Shown: positions 1 through 10,669 of the stretch, one piece after another | Layout of the letters: every line of letters begins with the position of its first letter | How positions within the stretch are numbered: position 1 is the first letter of the stretch | NCBI GenBank assembly: GCA_017311185.1 | Contig: JAESUZ010002881.1 | Location: forward strand, 620,001 to 684,000 | Length of the DNA: 64,000 nt | Direction of reading: 5' to 3' | Source: Proteles cristata cristata | Taxonomy: Eukaryota; Chordata; Mammalia; Carnivora; Hyaenidae | The notes under the pieces: model-generated | Seen by the model: only the letters and a program-made list of their open reading frames with translations | The model's database searches: none | Told to the model about the DNA's origin: nothing | Program-made: the position numbers and the translations under genes

Positions 1-1570
1 TCCATTTAATATTCACAGGCCACAGGACTTAGACATATTTTGGGGTAGCCAACCATTCAACTTACTACAAAGTTTGTGAACCCACAAAAAAACAAACAAA
101 CAAAACCCCACAATGAGAAAACCACTGCTGGCTTGATTTTTATTAAGGAAGTTTATTTTGTTATTTTTTTATAGGAAATTTGAAAGCACTGTTTTAGTCA
201 GACTTACACAGAAATTTAAAATAGAATAAATGCTACTGAAAAATATGAAAGATTTCATGGGAAAAATTAGCTAGCAATTTCTCTGTGGCATTCCCTTTCT
301 AAAAGTAATTTTTATTGGAGTTATTTAGGTAATTTGTTAACATACTTAAGAGAATTATTACTTTTAGCTCATATCTAATTTGATACTTGGGCATTTCATA
401 TTTCACCATATTCCTTAACCTAAACATTAAGATCAACTGTATTTCTTTTTCAGAAAATCCATGTCTACATCCCAATGTTAAACTTCCAGATAAAGACTAT
501 CTCTGGAATTAACCAATTTCCCAAAGTGAGCATTATATCAGAATGGCCTTTTACCATTTTTCTGCATTCTGTTTCCATACATGACACATGGCATTCCCAT
601 TAGTATTTATACCTTCCATTCAGGTGCTACATTCAGTTTAAGTATTGTATTTATGTTCTGTACATTGTGGTACTGGCTTTGGGCAATGTGTACATTTTAA
701 ATAAACTAAATAAATTAGTTTAGCTGCTCTAAATGCCTCTTACCTCCAGTATTTCTCTGAAAAAACTGATTGCCTAAAGGAATATCTGAAACCCTATTTA
801 GTTAGCAATTATTAGTAAATAATGGGAGGCAATTGCAACATATTTATAATATATAAATATTTAGATTGAAAATATTTGTCATAATTTATTTTACATTTAC
901 TGACATTTCAAACATACAAAGTTGAGAGACTATTTGAGGAAAAAAAACCCACAACTCTGAAAGCCAGTATACTTGGGGCACAAGTTAAGACACAGTGGAG
1001 TCATATTGTGGATAAAAATGGATAAAAATCTCTTTTTATATCTCATGTCACTATCACTATTTGAAGTACAACTATGGAAAGGCAAAGAGTTACAATGAAA
1101 TATTTGTGATGATTGCAGCTAAATGTAATGATTATAGCTAAAAATCTTACTGCATGATATTTTACCTGCTTTCACTTAAAACGAAAAGCTAATTTTTAAT
1201 AGAAGTTAATTAAGACATTAATATAATTCCAGTAATATATTACTCCCAAAACATTTTCTTATGTCCTAAAAGTTATTTTTCTTATCATTTGATCCTGGTT
1301 AAGAGTTTTAAAAATGCTTGTCAATTTAACCAAATGTTTATTGAAGATCTCTAAAATAAAAGACATGGATTGCAAAATTGGAAGAGATAGAGGGCCTGCT
1401 CTTTCTTCGATTACATTCTATATATAAAATAATACAGAAAAGCCCATAAAGCAGTTTAAAGGGGGTGGGATATATGTTTTTAACATAGAAGTAAAAATTA
1501 TTTCTGAAACTAATATTACAGGAGTTTTCAAAAGAAAGTTATTATCTGACCTGGTTTATCAACAATTTGC
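1..1570. other. AT-rich stretch, no gene seen
   Basis: Low-GC DNA with no long reading frame, no recognisable SINE or L1 segment and no RNA gene. A short segment near 454-525 follows a good pyrimidine-AG acceptor (CTTTTTCAG) and stays open for 24 codons, but chance explains that adequately. Confidence 0.6.
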
Positions 1571-1578
1571 TTTCTGGG

Positions 1579-1886
1579 GGGCGCCTGAGTAGCTCTGTTG
1601 GTTAAGCATCTGACTTCAGCTCAGGTCATGATCTTGCAGTTTGTGAGTTCAAACCCCACACTGGGCTCTCTGCTGACAGCTCAGAGCCTAGAGTCTGCTT
1701 CAAATTCTGTGTCACCCTCTCTGTGCTCCTCCCCTGCTTGCACCCTCTCCCCCTCTCCCTTCCTTTCCCCCTCTCCCCTCCCTCCCTCTCTGCTTCTCCC
1801 TCCCTTTTCCTCTTCCCCCCTCCAGCCCTCTCTCCCTCTCTCCCCCTCTCCTTCTCAAAAAAAAAAAACAAACTTTAAAAAAATAA
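1579..1886 (+). mobile_element. CAN SINE (tRNA-derived), expanded CT tract
   Basis: Head GGGGCGCCTGAGTAGCTC, diverged A box, the conserved CAGGTCATGATCTTG block, and a tail ending in A-run plus AAATAATT. The pyrimidine region (about 1715-1855) is much longer than usual. TTTCTGGG lies on both sides (1571-1578 and 1887-1894), a likely short target-site duplication. The antisense of the CT tract gives meaningless Arg/Glu-rich frames. Confidence 0.93.
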
Positions 1887-2021
1887 TTTCTGGGTCTTTT
1901 AGCAAAAACACTAAGTTTGTAGTCATAATATAGCAAATGGACACAAATACAATGTTAGTGGAAAATAAGATTATGTTTGCATTAGTAGATATCCTCCATT
2001 TTCTAGAAAATCCAGCAAAGC

Positions 2022-2243
2022 ATTTATTTTATTTTTCAATATTTATTTATCTTAGAGAGAGAGACAGAGCACAAGCAGTGGAGGGGTGGAGAGAGAGAGA
2101 CAGAGACAGAGACAGAATCTGAAACAAGCTTCAGGCTCTGAGCTGTCAGCACAGAGCCTAATGCTGGGCTCGAACTCATGAACCTCAAGATCATGACCTG
2201 AGCCAAAGTTAGATGCTTAACTGACTGAGCCACCCAAGTGCTC
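2022..2243 (-). mobile_element. CAN SINE, antisense
   Basis: Reads in reverse: T-rich tail, GAGAGAGA tract, AGCTGTCAGCACAGAGCC, GATCATGACCTGAGCC, and a head at GAGCCACCCAAGTGCTC. Several substitutions from the feline consensus suggest moderate age. Confidence 0.92.
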
Positions 2244-2293
2244 AGACAGGGCATGTATTAATCACATGAAAGACAGGGATGTATTAATCACAA
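2244..2293. repeat. 27-bp imperfect tandem duplication
   Basis: AGACAGGG(C)ATGTATTAATCACA occurs twice back to back, directly after the head of the preceding antisense SINE. The copies differ by one inserted C and their last few bases. It looks like a local flank duplication. Confidence 0.75.
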
Positions 2294-2954
2294 TAACAAT
2301 ATGCAAGAAAACATTTTCAGTAAAGAGCTGTGAGTAGAACCAAATTATTAATAAGAATGTGAATCTTGGAAATTTAAATAATTGAATGAAAATTTCTATT
2401 CAAGTAAAGATTTGTTGGAATATGCTGCTATAATAAACAACCTCAAATTATGACTGGCTTCACAAAGCATAAATTTATTTTATATAATGTCTGGTCTACT
2501 CTATTTCCAAATGTTTCTCCAGGGCATCAGTGAACAATACATTGACACATTTGAGGCTAGTTTGATTTTATGACATTCCCTATTAGCCTTCAGTTCCAAT
2601 ATTATAATAGCAGGAAGAGAGACCATGGAAAATCCTAAAATAACTCTTTAATGCTTCTACCCAGAATTGACACATTTCTCTTCATCTCACATTTTACTGG
2701 CCTAATCTAGTCTTCTGTTCATGTCTACTTTTGCGTGTAGGAGAGTATAATCTTCCTGTTTGCCTTAAAGTGTTGGTTGGGAGCTTTATAATCAAATCAC
2801 ATTCTTTTCTAAGAACTTGAGATGTAGAAAAAACTGAAAGAATGAAACTGATAACTAAAGTTATGACATAGTCTGCATTCCTTAGATATCAATATCATGA
2901 TGGGGGGGAGGGGGACATTGCAAAGGTTAAAGTTCACATGTGATGTTCATTTAC
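2294..2954. other. Unassigned, possible old repeat near 2405-2620
   Basis: No coding signal. The segment around 2415-2480 (GCTGCTATAATAAACAACC, then GGCTTCACAAAGCATAAATTTATT) has the look of an ancient mammalian interspersed repeat, but I cannot name the family. A short G run lies near 2902-2914. Confidence 0.4.
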
Positions 2955-3264
2955 CCAGGGTTTAAAAAAATACATAAAACCATGATTCCACCAGCACAAT
3001 ACTATCCAGAAGAGTTCACTCACCCTAACATTTCCCTTGTGTATGACCTTTATAGTATCTACTATCTATCCTCCAACCTTTAGCAACCACAGAGGTCTTT
3101 TTTTGTCTCTGTTTTTGTTTTTTCTAGAACATAAAATATATGGAATCCTACATCCTACAGTGTTCAGTCTTTGGGTCTAGCTTCTTTCATTTAGCGAAAT
3201 GCATTTAACTTTCATCCATGGTGTTGCATAAACCAATAGCATGGCTGATTTACTCTTTTAAAAT

Positions 3265-3265
<1 letters not shown>
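2955..3265 (-). mobile_element. Ancient L1 3' end, antisense
   Basis: The order of diagnostic phrases (CAACCTTTAGCAACCACAG, then CTTCTTTCATTTAGCGAAATG, then TTTCATCCATGGTGTTGCA) follows the 3' UTR and end of ORF2 of old mammalian L1M-type elements read from their 3' side. No intact frame remains. It probably belongs with the decayed L1 sequence resuming at about 3.94 kb. Confidence 0.65.
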
Positions 3266-3300
<35 letters not shown>

Positions 3301-3304
3301 ACAG
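3266..3304. repeat. (CA)n microsatellite
   Basis: About 16 CA units with one CAAA interruption, between old L1 sequence and the Tigger-like transposon. Confidence 0.97.
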
Positions 3305-3308
3305 AGTT

Positions 3309-3887
3309 TTATCATTGAATAATGTGGAGGTTAAAGGGTACCAACCAGCTCTTGCAGTTGAAAATCTGCATGTTAACTTCTGACTCCCCCAAAACTTCTA
3401 ATAATCTATTGTTGATCAGAGAAGCCTTATTGATAGCAGTCAGTTGACACATACTTTGTTATACGTATCACAAACTATATTGTTACCATAAAGTAAGCCA
3501 GAGAAAAGAAAATGTTACTAAGATTTTCAGGAGATGGGATGCTTGGGTGGCACAGTCTGTTGAGCAACCAACTCTTGATTTTTAGCTTAGGTCATGATCC
3601 CAGGGTTGTGGGATTGGTCCCAATGTCAAACTTCAGGCTGAATGTGGAGTCTGCTTACGATTCTTTCTCTCCCTCCTTTTGCCTCTACCCCTCACCTGTG
3701 ATCAGGTGAGCTCTCTCTCTCTCTTTCTTTCCGAAAAAAAAGAAAGAAAGAAAGAAAAAGAACAAAGAACAAAGAAACTTCAAGAGAAAATGCATTTACA
3801 ATACTGTACTATACTATAATTATTGAAAACAATCACATATAAGTAGTCCCACACAATTCAAATCCATGTTATTCAAGGGTCAACTGT
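3309..3887 (-). mobile_element. Tigger/MER2-like DNA transposon, split by a SINE
   Basis: The right end TTCAAGGGTCAACTGT and the left end TCATTGAATAATGTGGAGG are the decayed terminal inverted repeats of the TcMar-Tigger group, whose consensus opens CAGTTGACCCTTGAACAAC. Between them lie further family phrases: GAAAATCTGCATGTTAACTT, AGCCAGAGAAAAGAAAATG and ACAATTCAAATCCATG. A CAN SINE at 3536-3770 interrupts it, so the transposon is the older layer. It is short and non-autonomous, with no transposase frame. Confidence 0.75.
3536..3770 (+). mobile_element. CAN SINE, older type, nested in Tigger-like element
   Basis: Head GGGATGCTTGGGTGGCAC, then CCAACTCTTGATTTTTAGC and a GAGTCTGCTTACGATTC block. 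This is closer to the older carnivoran-wide SINE form than to the feline-specific one. The tail is a GAAA-rich run. Confidence 0.88.
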
Positions 3888-3926
3888 GTGTGTGTGTGTG
3901 TCTATGTGTCTGTGTGTCTGTGTATC
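3886..3926. repeat. (TG)n microsatellite
   Basis: TG repeats grading into TGTCTGTG variants directly at the terminus of the Tigger-like element. Confidence 0.95.
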
Positions 3927-3939
3927 TCCAATTCCTTAG

Positions 3940-5332
3940 CATATTATGATAGGTTTTAATTTTGTTTCATTTTACACTATATTACACTGTGTCCAAGAAG
4001 GCACTTTCTGTGTTTTACATTTTCTTAGTCCTTTTTAGTTTAAAAAACTACCTACCAGTGCATGCTTCATGTGCACTTAAACATATATATTCTGCTGATG
4101 TTTGATGAAGTGTTATATAAATGTCATTTAGGTCAAATTTAGTAGTACCCTTTAGGTCACGTATTTTCATACTGAGTTTCTATCATTTTTTTTTAATCAA
4201 TTACTGAAGAAGTAGTATCTAAGTCTCTCTAATTTAGAATTTGTTTACCTTCCTAGATCAATTAATTTTTTACCTTATATATTTTTGAAGCTCTCTTGTT
4301 ATATGCATATTGTTTAGGGTTATTATGTCTTTTGAGGAATTCACCCCTTTATCAATTATACATAGTTTCTTTTTACCCTTGATAATCTTCTCTGTAATGA
4401 GGTTAACACATTCTGAAATTAATATTGCTGTTTCAACCTTGAATTTTTTTCATGATGTACTGTATTTCATCACAATTTTAACCTCTCTTTATAGTTCTGT
4501 GAATTTATTATAGAAAGCATATAGTTTTTTCATTTGTATATAATCTGAAAATATGACATTTAGCTCATATATTTAGACAATTTACATCTATAATAATTAT
4601 TGATATACAGTATTAAAATCAACCATCTGGCTAGCTGTTTAGTTGTTGAATTTGTTGTTTCTTTGACTTCTACTTTGTCTTCTATGGTTTTGTTCGAGCA
4701 TCTTTAATGGTTCTATTTTATTTTCTCTACTGACTTTTGTACACACATTTTTATCTACTTTAAGTGGCTTCATTAGGGCTTAAATTTTAAATATGCTGTT
4801 TCCACCTTCGAATGATATTTTAATGCTTTACATGTAGTGAAACCTATATTCCAATTCATCTTCCCATATTTTGTCATATATGTTACATTTACATATGCTA
4901 TAATCACCCAATACATTGTTACTATTACTGCTTTAAAGAATCAGGTACTTTATAACTATTGAAGTAAGAAAAATAAGTGTATCTTTACATTGATTTCCCT
5001 TTTGTTCTTTATTTCTTTGTGTAGATCTATTATTTTGTTCTATAGCATATCCTTCTGTCTGTAGAACTTCCTTTACCAACTCATGTAGTGTAGGTCTAAC
5101 AATAAATTCCATCAGCTCTCATTTTCCTAAGAAAGACCTTATTTCTCTTTTATTTTGCTGAATGTGTTACGGAATCTGTACATATGTACATATAAAGAAT
5201 TGCAAGTTGACAGTATTTCTTTTTTCTTTCCAGAATTCAAATATGTCAGTCTTTTGTTTCTATGATTTCTGATAAGTATGCTATATTTGTTATTCCCATT
5301 TCTCTAAGAATGTTTTTTAACTTTTTAAATGC
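3940..5332 (-). mobile_element. Ancient L1, ORF2 5' half and inter-ORF region, antisense
   Basis: Read on the minus strand this is a decayed L1. 4080-4760 corresponds to the endonuclease half of ORF2 (TCTGCTGATGTTTGATGAAG, GTTATATAAATGTCATTTAGG, GGGTTATTATGTCTTTTGAGG). 4780-5120 matches the spacer before ORF2 (CCCAATACATTGTTACTATTA, TTTCTTTGTGTAGATC). All frames are broken. It continues past a SINE into ORF1 at 5.5 kb. Confidence 0.7.
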
Positions 5333-5526
5333 TTTTTATTTATTTCTGAGAGAGAGAGACAGCATGAGCAGAGAGAAAGAGAGGGAGATAAAGAATCTGA
5401 AGCAGGCTCTAGGCTCTGAGCTAGCTGTCAGCACAGATCCTGACGTGGGGCTTGAACCCATGAACCGTGAGATCATGACCTGAGCTCAAGTCAGACGGTT
5501 AACTGTCTGAGCCACTCAGGCGCCCC
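5333..5526 (-). mobile_element. CAN SINE, antisense, inside old L1
   Basis: T-rich tail, GAGAGAGAGACAGCATGAGC, GGCTTGAACCCATGAACCG, ATCATGACCTGAGC and head GAGCCACTCAGGCGCCCC. It interrupts the ancient L1 between its ORF2 spacer and ORF1. Confidence 0.94.
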
Positions 5527-6630
5527 TAGTAAATTTTTTTTTAAACCATCTGATTAGTCTTAGAATTTTCTCTGTCTCTGGGTTTGAGAAGCTTGAATGC
5601 TAAATGTTACACTTAGGTGTGTGTGAGTATATGTCTTGTTTTGGTATTTAACTTGCTTGCTGTTCTTGAACTTCTTGATCTGTGCTTTCATATTTGTCAC
5701 TATTTTCGAAAATCCTAAACACCATTTTTTCAAATATTTTTGTTTTTGCTTTTCTTTTTACTTTCTGTCCTTCATTTTTTTAATTTTAATTTTTAATGTT
5801 TTTACATTTGCTTTTGGCCCTTAGCTCTTGGATGAATTGTTCTACATGTATTGGTCTTGTTATTTCATTAACCTTTTGTATTTGTTTAGTTTCAATTACT
5901 CTACATTCAAGTTCACAGACTATTTCCTTGGTTATGACAAATCTACTTATGAGCCTATCAAAATCATCCTTCATTTCTATGGCTGTGCTCTTGATTTTTA
6001 ATATTTCCTTTTTTATCTTTCTTAGAGTTTTTTTCTCTGAGGAAATCACCTACCTGGGTCTTGCATCTTGTACCTTGCCTGTCTTTCACTGTAGCTTTTA
6101 ACACTAATTCGAGGTATTATAAATTCCTTTTCTAATAATTGTAACATCTGAATCTGGTCTTAATGATTGATGTTTCTCTTCAGACAATGCCTATGCTTGC
6201 ATTATTGGCATGCCTCGTATATTCTTGTTGAAAGCCAGACATATTTTATTGGATAGCAGATTCTGAGATAAATATTTATTATGCACGGGGAAGAATACTT
6301 GTTTTTGTTCCTGGTGGACCTATAATATAGGACCTATAATATAGGGATTTTGTTATTCTAAGCAACAATTGGTTTCAATTTGAAATTCTTTGTTTCTATT
6401 GTTATCAGAATTAGAGTTTACTATTTCTCTAGGCACAAGTGACTTCAAATTCCTCTAAGAATATATCATTTTTTTCCCTTGCTTCTCCTCCTTGAGCTGT
6501 TCCTCAGAGTCTGCCTTTTTCTGAGAGCCTTCCAGTTCTTGCAATGTCCTATTTTACTCAAGGCTTTGTTTACAAAGTGACCGGGATAAAAGCTTTCCTG
6601 ATAAAATGATGTAGCTTATATTTGGAAAAC
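5527..6630 (-). mobile_element. Ancient L1 ORF1 and 5' region, antisense
   Basis: Continuation of the L1 beyond the SINE. A surviving minus-strand frame at 6049-5786 (87 codons) is rich in Lys, Glu and Ile with heptad-like spacing, as expected for the ORF1p coiled-coil arm. It lacks the RNA-binding core. Further on, CTTGTTGAAAGCCAGACATA and neighbours fit old L1 5' sequence. A 14-bp tandem duplication of ACCTATAATATAGG sits near 6323-6350. Confidence 0.62.
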
Positions 6631-6636
6631 ACAATT

Positions 6637-6853
6637 GGGGCGCCTGGGTGGCTTAGTCGGTTAAGCGTCCGACTTTCGCTTAGGTCATGATCTCGCGGTT
6701 CGTGGGTTCGAGCCCCGCGTCGGGCTCTGTGCTGACTGCCAGCTCAGAGCCTGGAGCCTGTTTCAGTCTGTGACTCCCTCTCTCTCTGACCCTCCCCTGC
6801 TCACGCTGTCTCTCTCTCTCTCCTAGAATAAATAAAACATTAAAAAAAAAAAC
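6637..6853 (+). mobile_element. CAN SINE, young 'TTCGCTTAGG' lineage
   Basis: Nearly unmutated: CGCCTGGGTGGCTTAGTCGG, ACTTTCGCTTAGGTCATGA, GGGTTCGAGCCCCGCG. The pol III A box is TGGCTTAGTCGG (6649-6660) and the B box GGTTCGAGCCCC (6705-6716). ACACAATTG is present on both sides (6629-6637 and 6854-6862) as target-site duplication. The low divergence and intact CpGs imply a recent insertion. Confidence 0.97.
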
Positions 6854-8516
6854 ACACAATTGATTTGCATATCCGTTTTGGCCCTTGCAAGTAGTACTGC
6901 CTCTTCTCCAAGTGTGGACCCCTTCTCCACCCAAATCCTTTTCTCCATGTGAACCTTAAGATCCTTATGTTATGGAGTTGAAGTCCTTTCTTCTGAGGTT
7001 TAGTTATTTTGTTACTTAGGTGAGATAAGTTAGATTAATCAGTAGTCGCCTTCCTTCCTCTGTCCCAACTGTGATGATGATCCAGCACTGTGCTGAGCCA
7101 CAGGCCTTGGTATCCTTTTTCCTACAAATGACTCTTGTTCTGTGAGGGAGGTACTGGAAAGGAATCTGGCTAGAGTCCACAATGGCTACTATTCTCCACC
7201 ATTAGCCTAAATTAAGTAGGATACTTTTTCATATTCTCCCTAATCCTTCTTGCAAGAGTCTAGTGAGATTCCTGGAGGGAAAGGGTATAAACAGGTGAGA
7301 ACTCTCCTATAACTGACCTCAGGAGTTTCATACTTTCATGCTAGCCCAACAGGTCGTCAGTGTCCCTGGTCTCACAGTCTATCAGATTATTTAATGCCCA
7401 CTGACATTTGCTTCATTTAAGTAAATACTCAAGTTCTCTGTCTCTAGATTTCCTATAACTTTGTCCTATGACCTGAGTTTTCTGACAAGTTCATTAATAG
7501 TCCTTAATTCGTACTTTCCTACTTTTTTTTTTTCCTGTAGAGTTGAGAAGACTACTTCTTCCAGCTCTCTTCATCTTTGAGGTGTTCTGTGTGTGTGTGC
7601 GTGCGTGCGTGCATGCACATTTTCACTTTTATAATGCAGAGTCATTATTTTGCATTTTCACCAACTTCTAGAACCTAGTCAAAAGGTTCACAAAATTGGA
7701 TATGCTCCAAAACTGGTGATGAATATTATATATTTGGGCAGAATAAAAATATTTCCTGACCCTAAGGAATTTATTGATTTTGTGTTTTGGTGTGTAGAAA
7801 GGCACAAGGTGGATGGATCATTATTAGGGAGATAAGAAAGCATATATGTTAAAATAAATAAATTTGCTGCTACAGTCCAATGCTGAAATACTTAATTTTT
7901 TAGAGCAGGTGTGTACTATGCAGGGTGATGCAAGGCAAGAGCTATAAAATCAACATTTACAAGTTATTTTTATACAAACTTACAGAAATTGCTACCATTC
8001 TAAAGGTCTTCATGTTTTCCTGAGAATCTGTGCATTATAAATAGCAAGAGATGGTGGAAGTAGTTCTGGGATTTTAGATCCTAATCCCTGAGATCTACTT
8101 CTTGGAAGTTGTGAATAGATTTTAGACACCAGGATGAAGAAGTAGTAAAATCATTGGCAGAATTTGGATTAAAGTATAATGACTTGAAAATCCTTTTTAT
8201 CTTTTTCCCTACGAATTTTCAATGTATTTGAAGGTCGTGCATTTTATTTTTTCCAAGGTTGGACATTTTAATAGAAGTAAAAGTACTAATGGTTTGATTA
8301 ATTTTTAACTAATAAAACACTTAAATCATTATATTAAGCAGCCATTTTCTACCATCTTAGAACAGTTAGTTTTGAAAAGAGTAATCAATAAATTTGTCAC
8401 TTTTAGGATGATCGATAAATTATGTCTTGAATGTTCTAGTTTATATAAATGTCTGCCAATTTTTTTCTCACATGATCCACAATTGTAACAATCTTTTGAG
8501 CTCAAAAGGAGTTGGA
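6854..8516. other. Old L1 5' remnants to about 7.5 kb, then unassigned
   Basis: The first part (to roughly 7480) has a GC content and phrasing consistent with the 5' untranslated region of the decayed L1. I see no assignable element afterwards. A (TG)n/(TGCG)n microsatellite lies at 7587-7618. No coding signal. Confidence 0.4.
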
Positions 8517-8732
8517 GGGGTGCTGGGGTGGCTCAGCCAGTTAAACGACCTACCTCAGCTCAGGTCATGATCTCACGGTTTGAGTTTGATCCCTGTGTCA
8601 GGCTTTTTGCTGACAGTTCACAGCCTGGAGCCTGCTTTGGATTCTGTGTCTCTCTTTTTCTGACCCTATTCTTCTCTCTCTCTGTCTCTCTGTCTCTCTG
8701 TCTCTCTGTCTCTCTGTCTCTCTGTCTCTCTG

Positions 8733-8766
<34 letters not shown>

Positions 8767-8786
8767 ATATATAAACATTAAAAAAG
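8517..8786 (+). mobile_element. CAN SINE with expanded octanucleotide repeat
   Basis: Head GGGGTGCTGGGGTGGCTCAG, CTCAGGTCATGATCTCACGG and GCCTGGAGCCTGC blocks are clear. The pyrimidine region (about 8673-8766) has become a (TCTCTCTG)n array of roughly ten units. Confidence 0.95.
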
Positions 8787-9221
8787 AGCATTGGAACAAG
8801 AACACTTAAGACAAATTGATGTACCTATTAAGTCATGAAAAATTTTTCATATTGGTCCTTTATTAAAACACAATCAGGGACTCTCTCCTATATGTATTTG
8901 TGTTTGTGTATCCATTTGTTAAGGTGGCAACCAGTAACTATCAGCAGGTTCTGACATTCATCAAAATCTTTTCTCTCCAGATTGATTATAATGCAAAACA
9001 CATTGCAAGGATCTATTAAAAAAAAAAAAACACTGAAAGATCAAGAGAAAATGTTAAATATTTGACTTAATTTATTCTTGCTGTTGTTAATACTAGATGA
9101 TGTTTTAAACAAAGACATCTTGTTTGGTTTTGTATATTTCATTAGAGCTTTTTTAATGGTCTCAAACAGACTTATTCTTCATTCCTTTAAACACTTCATT
9201 ATGTTTATCTTTTGATTTTAG
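8787..9221. other. Unassigned AT-rich DNA upstream of candidate exon
   Basis: No repeat or gene recognised. The last part (about 9195-9221) is pyrimidine-rich and ends in TTTGATTTTAG, an acceptor-like motif. Confidence 0.5.
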
Positions 9222-9525
9222 AAAAACAGTATGAAAAACAAGAACTCCAAAACTTCAATCTCAGATCATAAAAAAAAGTCGTCTTCAAAGCCAACATTTT
9301 GTGAAACAGATTTGAAAACAAACTATCATCCCTATGGAGCTATTAAACATGCCTCCTTTTTTCATGCTTAAAGTGCAAAGAAAATATCTTCCTTGATAAG
9401 CATTATTGAGATCATGACCGTCTGGCAGCTTATTTCATTAAAAATATCTGTAATTTACTTTTTAAAATTTTTACAGACATCCAAATAGCTGCAATAAACT
9501 ATAGCACTTATCTGTGTTGATGTGA
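9222..9525 (+). other. Candidate terminal exon of an unidentified gene
   Basis: What is seen: TTATCTTTTGATTTTAG ends at 9221. From 9222 one frame is open for 49 codons, including an ATG at 9231, to a TAA at 9369-9371. AATAAA follows at 9493-9498, with the GT-rich stretch TCTGTGTTGATGTG at about 9511-9524. The predicted peptide is basic and serine-rich in its first half (a Lys-rich run, then SSSKP) and ends with aromatic and His residues. No SINE or L1 sequence overlaps it. Inference: this order (acceptor, coding end, poly(A) signal, downstream element) is that of a last coding exon or a short alternative 3' end. I do not recognise the peptide, and no partner exon was found in this window. An open frame of 49 codons can arise by chance, so confidence stays low. 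Confidence 0.28.
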
Positions 9526-9977
9526 GAAGTTAAGGTGTATTTTTAATGTATAAAATATAAAAAGACCTGTTCTTATTTTAATATCTTTTACTCTTTTATG
9601 TCATTTTCATTTCATGCTGAAACTTTGTCAAAGTCATCATCCTTGTGAAACCTACATGTATTCAACTTTCAGTTATTTTTTATATTCACTGAATTGGCTG
9701 AATTTGCTGCTTTTGCCTTATTTAACAGAGACATGAAAGAATCATTGTCACTTCACATTTCTATTACATAACTTTAAAACCCCTCTGTATCAACTTTCTT
9801 CCGAATTTAAAAATGACAGTCACTTCTCACATTTTTATGTATATATACACACATGTGTATATACAAACATAAATACATATGCAATCAATGTATATGTATA
9901 TTCATACTTACACATGTGCGAATGTATGAATAGATGTATGAATACCTATGAAATCTTAATGGAAAGTGACTTTCTTT
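9526..9977. other. Unassigned, with degenerate TA/CA repeat
   Basis: AT-rich. An impure ATGTATATATACACACATG-type simple repeat runs from about 9837 to 9945. No coding signal. Confidence 0.5.
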
Positions 9978-10669
9978 TGGAGACTGGCTGTGGCCAGGGT
10001 CCAGGGGTCCCTGAAGGATGAACGGTGTCACCGAGGGAGGGGTAAGAGAGGCCCAAGAGTCTTTCTGGCCACTAGACAGGCATCTCTGCTCTGACTGGGG
10101 CTCAACTTTGTTTTATATTTAAGTGTTTGGGGGTGGCACAGAAGTGGCGTTTGCCTTAGACAATGATTTCTGATAACAATCTTCTTTGATATGTAAGAAT
10201 TTCCCAGAACATAGATTTGTAGAAAACTTCTGCATAACCTTTATCAATAGTGATTGAGGTAGGGGATTTAGATGCTTCTCACATGGGGAAGAAAGTCATC
10301 TTTAGCATACCAGACAATGTTTTTAGCATAAAAGGGTGAAGTTACTTCTCTGTGAGCAGGGGTCAAGCAGGTCTTTCAGGGAACACCTTTTCTCTCATAA
10401 TCACAAAAGAAGAAGTTCCTCAATAGGTTCCTCCACAGGGAGCAATCAACATATTCAAGGCTAGACTAAGTCACTCCAAATACTTGATAACAAATGCCTT
10501 GAGGTGGGGGATGGCCGGTGCTCCAGGCAAAAACAATTGGGTGGGGGTGGATATTTGCCCTTAACTCTAAATTAGGCTTTTTGTCTTAGGGCTAGACTCA
10601 AGCCCCCTTGATTATGTAAGTCTTGGATCTGCAAGGTCCTTAGGAAGAGCCTTTTAACAAACGTCTACA
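9978..10669 (-). mobile_element. LTR-like block, antisense (endogenous retroviral LTR?)
   Basis: GC-richer than its surroundings. Read on the minus strand it begins TGTAGACGTTTG and ends near CAGCCAGTCTCCA, the TG...CA outline of an LTR. A TATA-like AAATATAAAAC lies at 10120-10107, followed by a GC-rich stretch as in an R-U5 region. No retroviral gene sequence adjoins it, so it would be a solo LTR. No matching short target duplication was found and the family is unknown. A GC-rich unique segment is the alternative. Confidence 0.35.

Noticed and set aside
454..525. Possible 72-base internal exon after CTTTTTCAG with a GTGAGC donor
   Set aside because: Only 24 codons, no partner exons, and splice-like motifs are common in AT-rich DNA. 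Without conservation or RNA evidence it is not worth a feature.
6637..6720. Functional tRNA gene suggested by A and B boxes
   Set aside because: The boxes belong to the tRNA-derived head of a CAN SINE. No cloverleaf with acceptor-stem pairing was found there or in the other copies.
8560..8805. Arg/Glu/Asp-repeat protein on the minus strand
   Set aside because: It is the antisense reading of the (TCTCTCTG)n array in a SINE. Similar GA-tract frames at 1626-1936 are rejected for the same reason.
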